From the NCBI GenBank assembly GCA_030445875.1, contig JASUSX010000105.1, positions 1 to 7,555 of the forward strand: DNA of 7,555 nucleotides, in the 5' to 3' direction. This document shows, one piece after another, positions 5,830 through 7,555 of this stretch. The position numbers and the translations under genes are program-made. This DNA is from Clostridia bacterium. GTDB lineage: Bacteria; Bacillota; DSM-521; Neomoorellales; Neomoorellaceae. Positions within the stretch are counted from its first letter, which is position 1, and each line of letters opens with the position of its first letter. Below the pieces are notes generated by a model. That model was not told where the DNA came from. It did no database searches and worked only from the letters and a program-made list of their open reading frames with translations.

Positions 5830-6913
5830 ACTACCGGAATACCTTACAGAGCAAACGTTTGAAAATATTCTCCAGCGAATGCTTGATGCGCTACCAGCTG
5901 ATTTAGATAAGAACGAAGGCAGTCCGCCATACGATGCCATGGCTCCCGCAGCCATTGAGTTTGCCTTTGCTGCTATCTGGTCCCAGGAGGTCCTTCGGCG
6001 CGGCTTCGCCAGTACTACCTTCGGCGCCTACCTGGATCTTCGCTGTGAGGAGCACGGCATCACAAGGAAAGCCGCCGAAAAAGCTACCGGCCAGGTAACC
6101 TTCACCGGCATCCCGGGCACGGTGATCCCCGCCGGCACCCAGGTCAGCACGGCGAGCAGCGAGGCAGCGCCGGCAATCTTTTTTGCGACCAAGAGCGTTT
6201 CGACCATCGGGGCCGGGGGAACCGTCACCGTGAACATAGAGGGCATGGAAGCCGGGGCCAGCGGGAACATAGCGGCCGGGACCATCACCATGCTGGCCCA
6301 GCCGGTGGCCGGCATAACCGGGGTTAACAACGCGGCTGCGACCACCGGGGGTCTGGATGAGGAAGATGATGCATCTCTTTTGGTCCGATATCTTACTAAG
6401 GTCCGCAGCCCGGGCACCAGCGGCAACAAGGCAGACTACCTGAACTGGGCCCTGGAGGTACCCGGAGTTGGCGGGGTGCAAGTAATCCCCCTCTGGAACG
6501 GCTCGGGCACTGTAAAGGTTGTTCTCTTGGGTACCGATAAGCTCCCCGCCGGCCAGGATGTTGTGGATGCAGTACAAAATTATATCGCGCCTGCTGCCGG
6601 TACGGGGGAAGGGAAAGCTCCCATTGGGGCCACGGTTACTGTTGTGGCCGCCACTGCAGTAAGCATCAACGTATCGGCGACCGTAACCCTCACCGGCACT
6701 AAAACCCTGACTGAAGTTACTGCTGCCTTTGAGACGGCCCTGACTAATTATTTAAGTAGCATAGCTTCTAGTAACGACCCCACGGTACGATGTGTACGGA
6801 TAGGGTCACTTTTGCTTGACACCGAGGGCGTCCAGGATTATTCAAACCTCCTAGTGAATGGACAGCTAATATCACAATTAACGCTGGCGAAGTCGCCGTC
6901 AAGGGGACGGTGA
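5822..6913 (+). CDS. xkdT: Baseplate J/gp47-like protein (XkdT family), frameshifted at its C-terminus
   Basis: Baseplate J proteins build the wedges of the contractile-tail baseplate. The 363-residue product is near the family length (about 350). The N-terminal part has the typical GAYLDLRCEEHGITRK followed by GTVIPAGTQVST; the central Ala/Gly/Thr/Val-rich beta region and the part with RSPGTSGNKADYLNWA and VIPLWNGSGTVKVV fit the family well. GTG at 5822 has the ribosome binding site GGAGGTGG (5809-5816) and overlaps the preceding stop. The end is abnormal. After NGQ (near 6865) the frame should continue as NITINAGEVAVKGTVTLS, which is encoded one frame over from 6868 to 6921 and stops at TGA 6922-6924, overlapping the next start as GTGA. 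The actual frame instead ends LISQLTLAKSPSRGR at 6913. One base has probably been lost near 6866. Confidence 0.88.
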   Translation: MAELPEYLTEQTFENILQRMLDALPADLDKNEGSPPYDAMAPAAIEFAFAAIWSQEVLRRGFASTTFGAYLDLRCEEHGITRKAAEKATGQVTFTGIPGTVIPAGTQVSTASSEAAPAIFFATKSVSTIGAGGTVTVNIEGMEAGASGNIAAGTITMLAQPVAGITGVNNAAATTGGLDEEDDASLLVRYLTKVRSPGTSGNKADYLNWALEVPGVGGVQVIPLWNGSGTVKVVLLGTDKLPAGQDVVDAVQNYIAPAAGTGEGKAPIGATVTVVAATAVSINVSATVTLTGTKTLTEVTAAFETALTNYLSSIASSNDPTVRCVRIGSLLLDTEGVQDYSNLLVNGQLISQLTLAKSPSRGR

Positions 6914-6920
6914 CGTTATC

Positions 6921-7190
6921 GTGAGTGATTATCCCATAACTTCCGCCCGCGGGCAGGAAATGCTATCTTACCTGCCCAGATATTACGAAACCAGTCGGGT
7001 AATGCGCTCTATACTTCAGGCCGAAGGAACTGAGTTGGATAAGCTCCGCCAGGCCTTGGATGAAATCCTGGCTCAGTTTTTTGTTCCAACCGCCACCTGG
7101 GGACTGGATCGTTGGGAACCTAGTAGGACTTTTATGTGCAACAAGCCACCCAACTGGGCGGCTTTAGCTTTGAAGGAAGAGGAAGATTGA
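6921..7190 (+). CDS. Truncated YmfQ/XkdU-like (DUF2313) phage tail protein
   Basis: The 89-residue product begins like XkdU/YmfQ proteins, which follow xkdT in PBSX-type phages and belong to the baseplate: SARGQEMLSYLPRYYETSRVMRSILQAEGTELDKLRQALDE, then FFVPTATWGLDRWE at about residues 54-67. Homology stops there, near nt 7122. The last 22 residues (PSRTFMCNKPPNWAALALKEEED) do not look like the family, and the remaining two thirds of the usual ~190 residues are gone. GTG at 6921 overlaps by four bases (GTGA) the ancestral xkdT stop, as expected for translational coupling. It is a broken gene at the right edge of the recognisable prophage. Confidence 0.75.
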   Translation: MSDYPITSARGQEMLSYLPRYYETSRVMRSILQAEGTELDKLRQALDEILAQFFVPTATWGLDRWEPSRTFMCNKPPNWAALALKEEED

Positions 7191-7208
7191 TATCCCGGGG
7201 TTTTCAGG

Positions 7209-7523
7209 TTAGGGGTCTACTTGCACGGGGTTAATTTCAATAGCACAAATACGGCCTACGGGGATTATGATTTTCCTCATGATCTGTTTATCAACGAGCT
7301 TGCCGCCGCTGAATACCTTCATGAAAAGGCAATCGCCATGGGCCGGACGCAGGACGGCAAAATTCTTGATAAAGAACAATTTGGACCCGTTTATGACTTT
7401 TTTGCAACAATCGCCGCACTCGAACTCAATGCCAATTTTTTTATCTTTATCTTCTTTTTTGTCCTCGTCTTTTTTGTCATCATCGTGTTGTAACTCGTTA
7501 ATGACGGACTCCAGTTCTTCCAA
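7209..7523 (-). CDS. Small protein of unknown function with Lys/Asp-rich linker and Cys cluster
   Basis: I do not recognise this family. The 104-residue protein begins with a short helical stretch (MEELESVINELQ), then a highly charged linker of alternating Asp, Glu and Lys (about 13-29), then a compact C-terminal domain with the cluster ECGDCCKK and a later Cys, several likely beta strands (KLFFIKNFAVL, CLFMKVF, IMRKIIIPVGRICAIEI) and no membrane segment. TTG at 7521-7523 is preceded at 7 bases by AAAGGA, a fair ribosome binding site. The frame is also open upstream to the window edge (through GSPEKKDPV), so the gene could start outside. The opposite strand has an open frame too, but its hydrophobic end is only the antisense of the charged linker. 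It is more AT-rich than the genes to its left and convergent with them. It could be host DNA right of the prophage. Confidence 0.55.
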   Translation of the reverse strand: MEELESVINELQHDDDKKDEDKKEDKDKKIGIEFECGDCCKKVINGSKLFFIKNFAVLRPAHGDCLFMKVFSGGKLVDKQIMRKIIIPVGRICAIEINPVQVDP

Positions 7524-7555
7524 TACCGGGTCCTTTTTTTCAGGTGAACCCTCTT

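Noticed and set aside
5903..6577. 224-codon minus-strand frame opposite xkdT
   Set aside because: The plus strand encodes a convincing baseplate J protein; the antisense product has no recognisable features.
7221..7493. Plus-strand open frame of 90 codons with a hydrophobic C-terminus resembling a membrane segment
   Set aside because: The hydrophobic end is the antisense of the Asp/Lys-rich linker of the minus-strand gene, which has the better ribosome binding site and more protein-like composition.
4751..7555. CRISPR array, insertion sequence or toxin-antitoxin pair in the accessory part
   Set aside because: No regularly spaced repeats, terminal inverted repeats, transposase motifs or paired small genes were found; the contents are phage baseplate and recombinase remnants.

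Overview
The window looks like chromosomal DNA from a thermophilic, moderately GC-rich Firmicute. Gene content, protein sequences and the tmRNA tag fit the Moorella group of clostridia, but this is recognition by eye, not a database result. Codon use is GC-rich through the core genes, starts include GTG and TTG, Shine-Dalgarno sequences are strong, and the promoters are of the sigma-A type.

Left part (about 1-4750): the conserved secG to ssrA neighbourhood, all on the + strand. A promoter leads into secG (protein export), followed by an HD-domain hydrolase gene that ends in a clear intrinsic terminator. Next come rnr (RNase R, with a long basic tail), a small ykuS/UPF0180 gene, then a strong extended -10 promoter driving smpB and, three bases after its stop, the tmRNA gene ssrA. 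RNase R, SmpB and tmRNA are the three parts of ribosome rescue by trans-translation: tmRNA-SmpB frees stalled ribosomes and tags the peptide, and RNase R degrades the faulty mRNA. Here they lie within 3.6 kb.

Right part (about 4751-7190): a badly decayed prophage, or other tailed-phage-derived element, inserted exactly at the 3' end of ssrA. Next to the tmRNA CCA end is the C-terminal piece of a large serine recombinase on the - strand, whose reading frame runs on into the antisense of the tmRNA. A sharp break then leads into PBSX-type baseplate genes on the + strand, in the usual order but damaged: an in-frame fusion of an xkdQ fragment to an xkdS fragment, an xkdT (baseplate J) gene with a frameshift in its last codons, and the first third of an xkdU/ymfQ gene. 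The rest of the phage is missing from the window.

Far right (about 7191-7555): a more AT-rich stretch carrying a small unrecognised gene on the - strand with a Lys/Asp-rich linker and a Cys cluster. It may be host DNA beyond the element or another accessory fragment; no attR copy of the tmRNA end is visible.

No wholly new system is evident. The most informative points are the recombinase/tmRNA junction, the step-by-step decay of the baseplate module, and the compact trans-translation locus.
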